From contig NZ_PVTV01000015.1 in the NCBI RefSeq assembly GCF_003003055.1, positions 186,001 to 250,000 of the forward strand: DNA of 64,000 nucleotides, read 5' to 3'. The first letter of the stretch is position 1, and each line of letters starts with the position of its first letter. A model generated the notes under the pieces. The model saw nothing but the letters and a program-made list of their open reading frames with translations. It did no database searches and had not been told where the DNA came from. This document shows positions 18,529 to 26,656 of the stretch, in pieces. Origin of the DNA: Jezberella montanilacus. GTDB lineage: Bacteria > Pseudomonadota > Gammaproteobacteria > Burkholderiales > Burkholderiaceae_B. The translations under genes were made by a program, and so were the position numbers.

Positions 18529-20049
18529 ATGCGAACGCTTTCAAAGCTAGGGCTCACACGAAATGTCCGCTTAATTTTAAGCGGTGGCTTTGTGATCGGC
18601 ATCGTCTTGCTGATGAATGCCACGTTTCTGATTTACGTCTTGAGAGAAAGTGCAATCCGCGACAGATCACAACAAGTCGTCAACTTAGCAACATTGCTGG
18701 CTCAGCAAGCTTCGCAGTCAATGCTCTCAACCAATACGGTTCTGGACAGAATCGTCGATGTCCTTCAGTCTGAGAAGATTGATACAGACGAAAAATTCAG
18801 AGATTACGGAAAAAAAGAGTCCACTTTCAAACTCTTGTATGAGAGAGCCCAATCCAATCCACTGATCGATGTTGTCAGTCTTTTGGACAACACTGGCAAC
18901 GTCCTCAACTTCTCGCGGTCCTTCCCTGCCCCCATGATCAACCTCAAAGATCGTGATTATTTCGAGTGGATGTTGTCGACAGATAGCAAAGCAACGTATT
19001 ACGGTGCTCCGGTCCAAAACAAAGGTAACGGCAATTGGGTTTTCTATTTCGCGAGACGACTCAACGATCAGAATAATCATTTTATGGGCGCCCTGCTGGT
19101 AGGCGTATCGGTGCAGGTTTTCTCTGGTTTTTACGAAAGCACCGGGAAAAATCTCGGTCCAGGTTCCTCTTTAAGCTTATACCGAGAAGATCACACACTC
19201 TTCACCCGCTGGCCGTTGGATCCTGAATTGATTGGGCAACACAACACCGGTGACATTATCCGTCAATCGCTTGAACACGTGCAGCTAGACGGAGGAGCTC
19301 TGCTCACTAAAGAACGAGCTTTTAATTTCAATGATGAGATGATTGATCGTATGGTGTCGTTTAAAAGGGTGGATGGATTCCCTTTCGTCGTCGGTGTGAC
19401 ACTCACCAAGTCACTATATTTAAAAAGCTGGACAGAGACCTACTGGACAGTTTTGTCTTCTTCTATAGTCAGTCTCGTACTGCTACTCGGTGGCATGATA
19501 TTACTCATTCAAGCTCAACAAAGAAACAGAAGAGCTCAGCTCGCAATCAATCGAGACAGTTTGACCGAGTTGCCTAATCGAGTCATCTTTGTTGAAGAAC
19601 TTCAAGAGGCTATGGTCAACGCCCGTCAGAGTAAAACAGTTGTAGCGGTCGCATTTATCGATATCGATTTTTTTAAAGGTACAAACGATACCTATGGTCA
19701 TGAGACGGGCGATTTACTGTTAATCGAAATCGCTAAACGGATTAAGCAATGCCTTCGCGACACTGATTTCGTTGGGCGAATAGGTGGCGACGAGTTTGTC
19801 GTGCTTATCCAAAATATCTCAAATATCGACGCCGCCAGACATCTTTGCGAAAAGATCAGGCTCGCTATCAACCAACCCTTTTACGCTGACGATAAGATAT
19901 TGTTGCCAGCCGTCAGCATCGGGCTTGCTGTCTACCCAGATCATGGAGAAGATGAAGCTAAGCTTCTCGGGAAAGCCGATCGGGCAATGTACATGGCTAA
20001 AAAGGCTGGTCGCAACCGTGTCGTGGTGTCAGTGTTGCCATCAGTTTAA
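18529..20049 (+). CDS. Membrane dCACHE-type sensor diguanylate cyclase
   Basis: The 506-residue protein has an N-terminal transmembrane helix (about residues 20-42), a ~250-residue periplasmic region of Cache type (VSLLDNTGNVLNFSRSFPAP, DRDYFEWML, GNGNWVFYFARRL), a second helix near 310-333 and a GGDEF domain. The active site GRIGGDEF is intact and an RxxD product-inhibition site (RDTD) lies five residues before it. It should make c-di-GMP in response to a small periplasmic ligand. Its stop overlaps the converging dioxygenase gene by four bases. Confidence 0.92.
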   Translation: MRTLSKLGLTRNVRLILSGGFVIGIVLLMNATFLIYVLRESAIRDRSQQVVNLATLLAQQASQSMLSTNTVLDRIVDVLQSEKIDTDEKFRDYGKKESTFKLLYERAQSNPLIDVVSLLDNTGNVLNFSRSFPAPMINLKDRDYFEWMLSTDSKATYYGAPVQNKGNGNWVFYFARRLNDQNNHFMGALLVGVSVQVFSGFYESTGKNLGPGSSLSLYREDHTLFTRWPLDPELIGQHNTGDIIRQSLEHVQLDGGALLTKERAFNFNDEMIDRMVSFKRVDGFPFVVGVTLTKSLYLKSWTETYWTVLSSSIVSLVLLLGGMILLIQAQQRNRRAQLAINRDSLTELPNRVIFVEELQEAMVNARQSKTVVAVAFIDIDFFKGTNDTYGHETGDLLLIEIAKRIKQCLRDTDFVGRIGGDEFVVLIQNISNIDAARHLCEKIRLAINQPFYADDKILLPAVSIGLAVYPDHGEDEAKLLGKADRAMYMAKKAGRNRVVVSVLPSV

Positions 20050-20798
20050 TCGCCCTGAAACGCACCTGCCCTGCATGTCAGGACCAGGGTATCGCGATAG
20101 CCGCCTTGTGCTGTAGGTTGTATGGGGGTCGTCTCATGAATGACTTTAGCATCGTCCAATAGCAATAATGACCACGGCTCTGTGAGCGTAAACCGCTGAC
20201 CAGAGCTGCCATGAGCATCGAATACTCGGGTCTCACCCCCTTTGATATTTTGCCGATCAACCATAAACACACCGACTAAATCTACCCCATCTCGATGGGC
20301 ACCTTCAGGCGTAGGCCTACCGATACCATTTTGTGTGTCAATTCGAAATTGATGTGCCTCAATACACCAGGGAACGTCAAGCTGTTTGGACGGATCAACC
20401 AAACACAGGTCCGAAGCTGTTTGCGCAAAGGCGGACAGCAAATCGACCCAGACCTGCTGTTCGATCGTTTGGCTGGTAATCGGGTCGAACCATCGTTTCA
20501 TGCCACCATGCAAAGCGTTGTAATCCAAAGACTGCCAGTGCGCTCTTGCTGGAGCCAGGCGCAGCTGACCCTGATCAAAAATAAAACACGAGTGTCTCCG
20601 CGACCGATAATGGCCTCCATCTTTTAAGTATGCGTCCTTAGGCATACCGACCCAATCGGCAGACAGCGCGTGCAAATGTTCAGACGAGCATCCTGCCCAC
20701 TGGACCACCGTTTTAGCGCTGAGAACCGCATACCCTTGGTTGCGAAGTTGAGGTAAAAGATCCTCTAGCGAGGTAGTCGAAGGTAAATAGTCAAGCAT
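20046..20798 (-). CDS. 2OG-Fe(II) dioxygenase family protein (BsmA/IDO-like)
   Basis: This 250-residue protein shows an HxD pair in EGAHRDGVDLVGVFMV and a distal His in AKVIHETTPI, followed by the Arg in GGYRDTLVL that would bind 2-oxoglutarate, with GGETRVFDAHG between. The arrangement matches Pfam 2OG-Fe_Oxy_2, which contains amino-acid hydroxylases such as L-isoleucine 4-hydroxylase and the biofilm-related BsmA. It begins 11 bp after the alcohol dehydrogenase stop, so the two genes are probably co-transcribed. A free amino acid is a plausible substrate by family; the identity is not visible. Confidence 0.8.
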   Translation of the reverse strand: MLDYLPSTTSLEDLLPQLRNQGYAVLSAKTVVQWAGCSSEHLHALSADWVGMPKDAYLKDGGHYRSRRHSCFIFDQGQLRLAPARAHWQSLDYNALHGGMKRWFDPITSQTIEQQVWVDLLSAFAQTASDLCLVDPSKQLDVPWCIEAHQFRIDTQNGIGRPTPEGAHRDGVDLVGVFMVDRQNIKGGETRVFDAHGSSGQRFTLTEPWSLLLLDDAKVIHETTPIQPTAQGGYRDTLVLTCRAGAFQGD

Positions 20799-20809
20799 GT
20801 TTTCATCCC

Positions 20810-21847
20810 TTATGCCTCGATAATAACCTTGAGTGCATTGGTTTTCGCTGCTTGACCAAACGTCTCATAGGCTTCGACGATCTGATCCAACTTAAAATGA
20901 TGGGTGATTAGCCGCTTGGGATCAACTTTTTCAGCCTGTACGGCTTTTAGTAACATCGGGGTCGTCACGGTATCTACCAGCCGAGTCGTAATCGTGACGT
21001 TTCTGTCCCAGAGCTTTTCGAGATGCAAATCGACTTTGGTGCCGTGGACGCCGATATTTGCAAGATGACCACCCACCGCCACAATCTCTTGGCACTGCAA
21101 GAAACTTGCTGGGACACCGACAGCTTCAATGGCTGTATCCACTCCGCGACCGTCCGTAAGTTTCATTACCTTCTCTGTCGCTGTGCCATCCGTACTATTA
21201 ATGACGTCGGTTGCGCCAAAGCGCTTAGCAGTTGCCAGCCGATAGTCATTTAAGTCGATCATGATTATTTTTGCTGGTGAATAAAACTGGGCGGTGAGTA
21301 AAGCAGCTAATCCAATTGGACCAGAGCCAACGATAGCGACAGTGGACCCAGGCTGAACTTTGCCATTCAGCACCCCCGCCTCAAAGCCTGTAGGCAAAAT
21401 ATCGCTCAGCATGACCAATGCTTCTTCATCTGTCCCCACAGGGATGTGATAAAGACTTGTATCTGCATAAGGAATTCGCACGTATTCCGCCTGCGTGCCA
21501 TCGATCGTATTGCCCAGAATCCAGCCACCTGTCGTGCAATGTGAATACATGCCTTTTCGACAGTGTTCACATTTCCCGCAAGATGAGATACAAGAAATGA
21601 TGACATGATCACCTGGCTGAAAAGCTAAGACTGCTGTGCCCACTTGCTCAATGACTCCAACGCCTTCGTGCCCCAAGATACAACCAGGCGTGCAGGTTGG
21701 AACGTCGCCTTTAAGAATGTGCAAATCTGAGCCGCAGATAGTGGTCTTTAATATTTTCACGACGGCGTCAGTTGCTGCGGCGATGACCGGTTTAGGGTGT
21801 TCTTCAAGCGCCATTTTTCCGGGCCCTTTGTAAACGAGTGCTTTCAT
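20810..21847 (-). CDS. Zinc-dependent medium-chain alcohol dehydrogenase
   Basis: This 345-residue MDR enzyme has the catalytic zinc site residues in TTICGSDLHI and GHEGVGVIEQVG. A structural zinc Cys cluster lies in CISSCGKCEHCRKGMYSHC. The Rossmann motif is VGSGPIGLAALL. The style resembles secondary-alcohol/isopropanol dehydrogenases. The ATG at 21847 is chosen because GAGG lies 8-10 bp upstream and MKALVYKGPG is a canonical N-terminus; the upstream ATG at 21874 would add nine residues. It is the first gene of a two-gene operon with the 2OG-Fe dioxygenase, suggesting it oxidises the hydroxylated product. Confidence 0.9.
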   Translation of the reverse strand: MKALVYKGPGKMALEEHPKPVIAAATDAVVKILKTTICGSDLHILKGDVPTCTPGCILGHEGVGVIEQVGTAVLAFQPGDHVIISCISSCGKCEHCRKGMYSHCTTGGWILGNTIDGTQAEYVRIPYADTSLYHIPVGTDEEALVMLSDILPTGFEAGVLNGKVQPGSTVAIVGSGPIGLAALLTAQFYSPAKIIMIDLNDYRLATAKRFGATDVINSTDGTATEKVMKLTDGRGVDTAIEAVGVPASFLQCQEIVAVGGHLANIGVHGTKVDLHLEKLWDRNVTITTRLVDTVTTPMLLKAVQAEKVDPKRLITHHFKLDQIVEAYETFGQAAKTNALKVIIEA

Positions 21848-21891
21848 GATTTCATCCTCGAGATGGTTCTGCACGAAGGTATAAAGAACTT

Positions 21892-21927
21892 GTGCTTAAG
21901 CACTCAATGTAGCTAGCTGCGCTAGCT
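21892..21927. promoter_or_regulatory. Two inverted repeats upstream of the alcohol dehydrogenase and Spy-like genes
   Basis: GTGCTTAAGCAC (21892-21903) is a perfect palindrome. AGCTAGC and GCTAGCT (21911-21917, 21921-21927) form a 7-bp stem with a TGC loop. Both lie in the gap between two divergent genes and could be regulator sites. No run of T follows, so a terminator is unlikely. Confidence 0.35.
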
Positions 21928-22051
21928 GCGTCGGTATGGCAGCGCACATTCGCCATTATTTTTTATGTGCGCTACCAGACTGATGACCTGAGAAAGACGC
22001 CATAAAGTGAGGTGTCGGCTGTTTTCCGCTCTCAACCCAAGAGGTCACCTT

Positions 22052-22591
22052 ATGAGCATTCAACTAAAAAAATCAGTAAAAAAGTATGTCAGCACATTGA
22101 TTATTTTGTCGTGCAGCGCCGCTCTGTTGAGCGCTAGCTGTTTTGCCGAGGAAAAAAAAGAAAAAGGAACTGTTGCCTCTGAGGGGGTTAGCAAAGAAAT
22201 TGTGCAGCTCAATAAAAATAATCTGGAGGATCTGCACAAAAAGCTCAATCTTCAGCCAACACAAACCGATGCCTGGAAAAGATGGTCAGATAAATTAACG
22301 GTTGATGTCAAAGAGCAGTTTAGTGATGACGTCAAATTAAATAAGCATTGGTCAGACAGAGTCTCTACAGAATTAACGACACCTGAAAAGATTGCCCATC
22401 AACAAACTCATTTGAAGTTTCATGTTGCCCGGATGCAACGTCAGCTCGACAGGCTTGAAGAGGCAAGAGTAAACACGTTGGCGTTTTATGGAACCTTGTC
22501 CAAGGATCAACAGACCATTTTTGACCTGTTTTGGAGCAATACGGCCTTTGTCCATGAACACATGCACGGATCTGACGACTTTGGTCAATAA
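22052..22591 (+). CDS. Exported Spy/CpxP (LTXXQ-like) family protein
   Basis: From the ATG at 22052 the product is 179 residues with a cleavable signal peptide (Lys-rich start, hydrophobic core, end near SCFAEE). The mature part is helical and charged, with a pair of LTxxQ-like motifs (LTTPEK and LSKDQQ), as in Spy/CpxP periplasmic chaperones. Known members buffer envelope stress and bind metals or unfolded proteins. The longer frame from 22007 would place a polar extension before the signal peptide and is rejected. It is followed 15 bp later by a Gly/Tyr-rich exported protein. Confidence 0.7.
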   Translation: MSIQLKKSVKKYVSTLIILSCSAALLSASCFAEEKKEKGTVASEGVSKEIVQLNKNNLEDLHKKLNLQPTQTDAWKRWSDKLTVDVKEQFSDDVKLNKHWSDRVSTELTTPEKIAHQQTHLKFHVARMQRQLDRLEEARVNTLAFYGTLSKDQQTIFDLFWSNTAFVHEHMHGSDDFGQ

Positions 22592-22606
22592 CCTAAAGGG
22601 CTAATC

Positions 22607-23077
22607 ATGAACGCGATAAAAACAAATGAAGTGACGATTCTTGCGATTGCTGTCATCGCAATCGGTCTCACTTTCTCTACCATCGCTCAGGGGCGAGACT
22701 CTGGCGGCGATGGACGTGGCAATGCCGTAAACCACAATTCTGGCGTCAATCACAGTGGCGGGGAGGCACGCAACGGCGGCGTTAACCGTGGGGGCAATGA
22801 ATACCGTGGGGGTAACGACTACCGCGGTGGCAACTATCGTGGAGGCTATCAACGCGGTGGTAATCAACACGGCGGCTACGGCGATGGAGTTGGTGTTGGC
22901 CTAGGCATCGGCATTGTCACTGGGGCTGTTCTGGGGGCAGCAATTGCCGAGCCTTACTACCCTTACTATTACAACAATCCTTACTACTACAACAATCCGG
23001 TCTACTACAACGCTCCTTACTACTGCCCACCAGGTGCGATTCCCTCACCTGGATGTCTACCTGGGCCCGGTGGTTAG
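22607..23077 (+). CDS. Small Gly/Asn/Tyr-rich exported protein of unknown function
   Basis: This 156-residue protein has an N-terminal hydrophobic signal (about residues 9-27), a low-complexity region with repeated GGN/YRGG units (45-90) and a glycine-zipper-like segment (GVGVGLGIGIVTGAVLGAAIAEP, 92-114 roughly). It ends in a Tyr/Asn/Pro tail of YYNNP repeats with CPPGA...PGC. Such surface proteins are often envelope-associated. I do not recognise a family with a known role. Coding status is supported by the signal peptide, spacing after the Spy-like gene and biased composition consistent in one frame. Confidence 0.7.
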   Translation: MNAIKTNEVTILAIAVIAIGLTFSTIAQGRDSGGDGRGNAVNHNSGVNHSGGEARNGGVNRGGNEYRGGNDYRGGNYRGGYQRGGNQHGGYGDGVGVGLGIGIVTGAVLGAAIAEPYYPYYYNNPYYYNNPVYYNAPYYCPPGAIPSPGCLPGPGG

Positions 23078-23104
23078 TGCTGGTTGCCAGACTTTGTCGT
23101 TTGA

Positions 23105-23824
23105 TTAAACGCCTGCCTTCTCAATCTCGGCGTATGCATGACTCAGCCACATCTTTACCCGCTGACGATCCATCAAACCTAGCCCGGTTTCGCTGGCGGC
23201 TGAGTGTTGTGCTGACCAAAAACTGCTGTTATATCGATCGATTTTTTGTGCGGCAGCGTCATGTAAATGCTTGATTGTCATGACTTTCGCTCCGAACGCT
23301 TTAGCTCGCTCTAACTCGCCCGATTTTTCAAGGGTACTGAAATCGTCACCGCGCAATTGATTCAAAACCAAGACATGATTAATGCGATTACTGAAGCGAT
23401 CCAACAAGCGTGTCAGCAAGTCCACTGAATCCCGACCTGAATCCATGACGTGCCAGTAATTAAGCGAAAACCCACCTTCGTCCGCCATCGCCAGCACACC
23501 CGACTCTTCCATCCAATCGACTAGTGGCTGATGGGTCTGCGCGGCTAAGTCAACCAGAACCCGCCAGCCTGGATGTTCGACAGCCGCTTCAATGATGTGA
23601 TCGAGCGCCTCATAACGATCAATCAAAACAGGCGATGCATAATCACTGTAAAAACGCAGCAGGGCTCCGTGAGACCGATCGGTATCAAACCCGACAAACG
23701 GCATTCTGCGATCAATCAGAAACTGCGAAAGCAGTCGGGCTACCATCGACTTACCGACCCCGCCTTTTTCGCCGCCGATAAAGTGGATTTTTGACTTAGC
23801 GAGCTGACTTTGAGGCATATTCAT
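23105..23824 (-). CDS. ParA/MinD-like P-loop ATPase, no partner gene
   Basis: This 239-residue protein has the deviant Walker A GGEKGGVGKSM near residue 18 with the signature Lys, a switch-I-like FDTDRSHGALL and a Walker B-like VLVDLAAQT. There is no ParB, MinE or flagellar gene next to it, and no replicon feature, so plasmid partition is not indicated. Related stand-alone ATPases act in positioning or as mobilisation-associated proteins. It converges with the Gly/Tyr-rich gene, 27 bp apart, and function is unassigned. Confidence 0.8.
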   Translation of the reverse strand: MNMPQSQLAKSKIHFIGGEKGGVGKSMVARLLSQFLIDRRMPFVGFDTDRSHGALLRFYSDYASPVLIDRYEALDHIIEAAVEHPGWRVLVDLAAQTHQPLVDWMEESGVLAMADEGGFSLNYWHVMDSGRDSVDLLTRLLDRFSNRINHVLVLNQLRGDDFSTLEKSGELERAKAFGAKVMTIKHLHDAAAQKIDRYNSSFWSAQHSAASETGLGLMDRQRVKMWLSHAYAEIEKAGV

Positions 23825-23946
23825 TTTTTGAAGAATCGATCAGTTAGGTTGAGCGGATTGTACGTGCTAGCGCTCGATCTCAGGATGTTTTTTTGAGTCG
23901 CCACTTGTTAACAATTAGCTCAAACCAAGCTTAAACTCCCTCAACT

Positions 23947-25512
23947 TTACGCTGCAATAGGGGTTCGGATTAAATAATCGAAGGCGCTTAAGGCTGCCTT
24001 CGAGCCCTCGCCTGCAGCAATAACGATTTGCTTGTAAGGGACAGTTGTGCAATCCCCTGCAGCAAAAACACCCGGCTGATTAGTATGACCTTTTGCGTCA
24101 ATCACGATCTCGCCAAACTTACTGAGTTCGATTGTTCCTTTCAGAAACTCAGTGTTAGGGATCAAACCAATCTGAACAAATACCCCGGCGAGGTCAATGT
24201 GGTGCTCAAAGCCGGTTGCGCGGTCTTTGAAGCTGATCCCATTTACTTTGCTACCGTCACCAGTGATTTCTGTCGTCTGCGCATTGGTGTGCACCGTCAC
24301 GTTAGGCAAACTGTGTAATTTGTTCACCAACACCGCATCAGCTTTGAGTTGTTCTGCAAACTCAATTACTGTGACGTGCTCGACAAGACCGGCTAAGTCG
24401 ATCGCCGCCTCAACACCTGAATTACCACCACCGATCACCGCCGTGCGTTTGCCCTTAAACAAAGGCCCATCGCAATGGGGGCAGTAAGCCACGCCTTTAT
24501 TTTTATATTGTTGCTCACCCGGTACGTTCACATTGCGCCAGCGTGCTCCAGTAGATAAGAGCACTGTCCGCGCTTTTAATCTGCCGCCGTTTTCCATCTG
24601 AACCTCGATTAAATCACCGGGTTCGGCAGCCGGGATCACCTTAGTGGCAATCTGCAGATTCATGATGTCTACGTTGTAATGACGAACCTGTGCTTCGAGC
24701 GCGGCTGCGAACTTAGGCCCATCTGTCTCGAGCACTGAAATGTAGTTTTCAATTGCCATCGTATCGTTAGTCTGGCCGCCGAAGCGCTCCGCAGCGACAC
24801 CAACCCGAATTCCCTTACGGGCAGCATAGACAGCCGCCGCAGCACCAGCAGGTCCACCACCCACGATCAAGACATCAAAGGGTTCTTTTGCATCAAGCTT
24901 GCTGGCTTCCCGGGCGCTTGCGTTCGTATCTAATTTGGCTACTATTTCTTCGACATTCATCCGGCCAGAGCCGAACACTTGTCCATTCAGAAATACCATG
25001 GGCACTGCCATAATTTCGCGGTCATTAACTTCTTGCTGAAAGGCACCGCCTTCAATGACTACGGTTTTTACCTTGGGATTGAAGATGGCCATCAAGGAAA
25101 GCGCTTGCACAACATCCGGGCAGTTGTGGCAACTGAGCGACATGTAAACCTCGAAATTAAAGTCACCGTCGAGCGCCTTGATTGCCTCAAGCACATCCTG
25201 TTCTACTTTCGGCGGATGTCCACCGGTCCAAAGCAGGGCCAAAACCAGAGACGTGAATTCATGTCCGAGCGGCAAGCCTGCAAAACGAACCCCTGTGGTT
25301 TCGCCGTCGCGTGCGACGACAAAGGAAGGTTTGCGGCTATCGGTACCCGTTGTATCGAGCCCTACCTTGTCTGACAAGCTAACGATAGTCTCTAACAAAC
25401 TGCGCATCTCTGTGCCCGTTTCACTGTTGTCAAGCGTAGCGATCAGACGAATAGGCTGGCGCAGCATGGCCAGATAAGTCTGTAACTGGGATTTGAGGGT
25501 GTCGTCGAGCAT
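23947..25512 (-). CDS. ahpF: Alkyl hydroperoxide reductase subunit F
   Basis: This 521-residue flavoprotein has the AhpF N-terminal thioredoxin-like domain with active-site CHNC (about residue 130), the FAD motif [18 protein letters not shown], the redox CPHCDGP in the TrxR-like part, an NAD-binding [10 protein letters not shown], and the C-terminal FAD segment GVFAAGDCT. It reduces AhpC with NADH. It lies downstream of ahpC on the same strand, separated by 169 bp containing a strong hairpin, so its expression is probably set below that of ahpC. Confidence 0.95.
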   Translation of the reverse strand: MLDDTLKSQLQTYLAMLRQPIRLIATLDNSETGTEMRSLLETIVSLSDKVGLDTTGTDSRKPSFVVARDGETTGVRFAGLPLGHEFTSLVLALLWTGGHPPKVEQDVLEAIKALDGDFNFEVYMSLSCHNCPDVVQALSLMAIFNPKVKTVVIEGGAFQQEVNDREIMAVPMVFLNGQVFGSGRMNVEEIVAKLDTNASAREASKLDAKEPFDVLIVGGGPAGAAAAVYAARKGIRVGVAAERFGGQTNDTMAIENYISVLETDGPKFAAALEAQVRHYNVDIMNLQIATKVIPAAEPGDLIEVQMENGGRLKARTVLLSTGARWRNVNVPGEQQYKNKGVAYCPHCDGPLFKGKRTAVIGGGNSGVEAAIDLAGLVEHVTVIEFAEQLKADAVLVNKLHSLPNVTVHTNAQTTEITGDGSKVNGISFKDRATGFEHHIDLAGVFVQIGLIPNTEFLKGTIELSKFGEIVIDAKGHTNQPGVFAAGDCTTVPYKQIVIAAGEGSKAALSAFDYLIRTPIAA

Positions 25513-25651
25513 GATGGTTCCTTAGTAAAGGTGCAATTGTCCAGGGCTGAGCGCAATTGCGTTCAGCCGTCGCAGTCAGTTTTAGAGTGGGATTGTTGTT
25601 TGAGGGAAAAGCACACGGTCGCAGATAGCTGCCAGATGCTTTTCGCTCAAA

Positions 25652-25668
25652 GCCCTGCCGAGCAGGGC
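25652..25668 (-). terminator. Hairpin between ahpC and ahpF
   Basis: GCCCTGC and GCAGGGC form a 7-bp perfect stem with a CGA loop, beginning 14 bases after the ahpC stop on the minus strand. A TTT follows but no long U tract, so it is more likely a partial terminator or a 3' mRNA-protecting structure than a full stop. Confidence 0.55.
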
Positions 25669-25681
25669 ATCGAACCAAAAC

Positions 25682-26245
25682 TTAGATCTTGCCGACCAGA
25701 TCAAGCGAAGGTGTCAGCGTTTTGGCGCCTTCGTTCCACTTAGCTGGGCACACTTCGCCTGGATGAGCCGCGGTGTATTGAGCAGCCTTCAGCTTACGCA
25801 CTGTTTCTTTGACATCACGTGCGATTTCATTCGAATGGATTTCGAGCGTCTTGATCATCAGCTCAGGATTAATGATGAAAGTACCGCGATAGGCAAGGCC
25901 TTCTTCAGGGATGTACACGCCGAAAGCGTTCGACAACGCATGCGTTGGATCACCGACTAATGGAAACTTGGCTTTGCCGACGGCTGGAGAAGTTTCGTGC
26001 CAGACTTTATGCGAAAAATGCGTGTCAGTCGTGACGATGTAAACCTCTGCACCCGCTTTTTGAAACTCAGCGTAGTTTTCAGCTGCATCTTCGATTTCAG
26101 TCGGACAATTGAAGGTGAAAGCTGCAGGCATGAATATCAGGACGGACCACTTGCCTTTCAGGTTAGCTTCGGTCACTTCAATGAATTTGCCGTTATGGAA
26201 AGCTTGAGCTTTGAATGGCTGGACTTGGGTATTGATCAGGGACAT
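25682..26245 (-). CDS. ahpC: Peroxiredoxin AhpC (alkyl hydroperoxide reductase subunit C)
   Basis: This 187-residue typical 2-Cys peroxiredoxin has the peroxidatic Cys in AFTFNCPTEIED (about residue 47) and the resolving Cys in HPGEVCPAKW (about 166). It reduces hydrogen peroxide and alkyl peroxides, recycled by AhpF downstream. Length and motifs are canonical. Confidence 0.96.
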   Translation of the reverse strand: MSLINTQVQPFKAQAFHNGKFIEVTEANLKGKWSVLIFMPAAFTFNCPTEIEDAAENYAEFQKAGAEVYIVTTDTHFSHKVWHETSPAVGKAKFPLVGDPTHALSNAFGVYIPEEGLAYRGTFIINPELMIKTLEIHSNEIARDVKETVRKLKAAQYTAAHPGEVCPAKWNEGAKTLTPSLDLVGKI

Positions 26246-26302
26246 GCTGTTTCCTTGGGGGGTTGATAAAAAAAAACAATCGGTACAACGAAACTGGTAG
26301 AT

Positions 26303-26320
26303 GTAATCATAATCGTTATC
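26303..26320. promoter_or_regulatory. Possible Fur- or OxyR-like site upstream of ahpC
   Basis: GTAATCATAATCGTTATC resembles a run of three NAT(A/T)AT-type hexamers as in Fur boxes. It also has the ATAA/TTAT symmetry of loose OxyR sites. It lies 58 bp upstream of the ahpC start. The match is by eye and not decisive for either regulator. Confidence 0.3.
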
Positions 26321-26452
26321 GGTATTAACGCTAATTGTTTGTTTTAATCAATGCGATTGAACAAACCTATCTTAAGTGCACAAAGTGAGTAGCAATGTTG
26401 TTGCTTACTTGGATAACCGTGTACGATTTACGCAAATATAACTGGCAGGCAT

Positions 26453-26653
26453 ATGACAATGAACTCCTTAAATCCTCATGATTCAGACACTTTGGCTCTG
26501 TCAGTCAGTCAAGCAAGTCTCGATAAAACTTTTGAGCAATATCCTCACGACGTCACGATCGCTTTCCAGACAGCAGCCAAATTGCGAGCAACCAGTCAGT
26601 TATCTTGCGACCCACTAACCGAATTTTGGCCCCCGATGAAGGTGAAGAGATAG
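26453..26653 (+). CDS. AtzG/GatC-like small subunit of an amidase
   Basis: This 66-residue protein has a helical centre (QYPHDVTIAFQTAAKLRAT) and the closing DPLTEFWPP motif seen in DUF4089/AtzG-type small proteins that accompany AtzE-type amidases. AtzG is known to form a complex with AtzE and stabilise it. The gene ends three bases before the amidase start, so co-translation is likely. Confidence 0.65.
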   Translation: MTMNSLNPHDSDTLALSVSQASLDKTFEQYPHDVTIAFQTAAKLRATSQLSCDPLTEFWPPMKVKR

Positions 26654-26656
26654 ATC

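Noticed and set aside
22601-22870. Antisense 89-residue frame to the Gly/Tyr-rich gene
   Set aside because: Its Ala/Val/Thr-rich composition mirrors the repetitive opposite strand, and no ribosome binding site precedes it.
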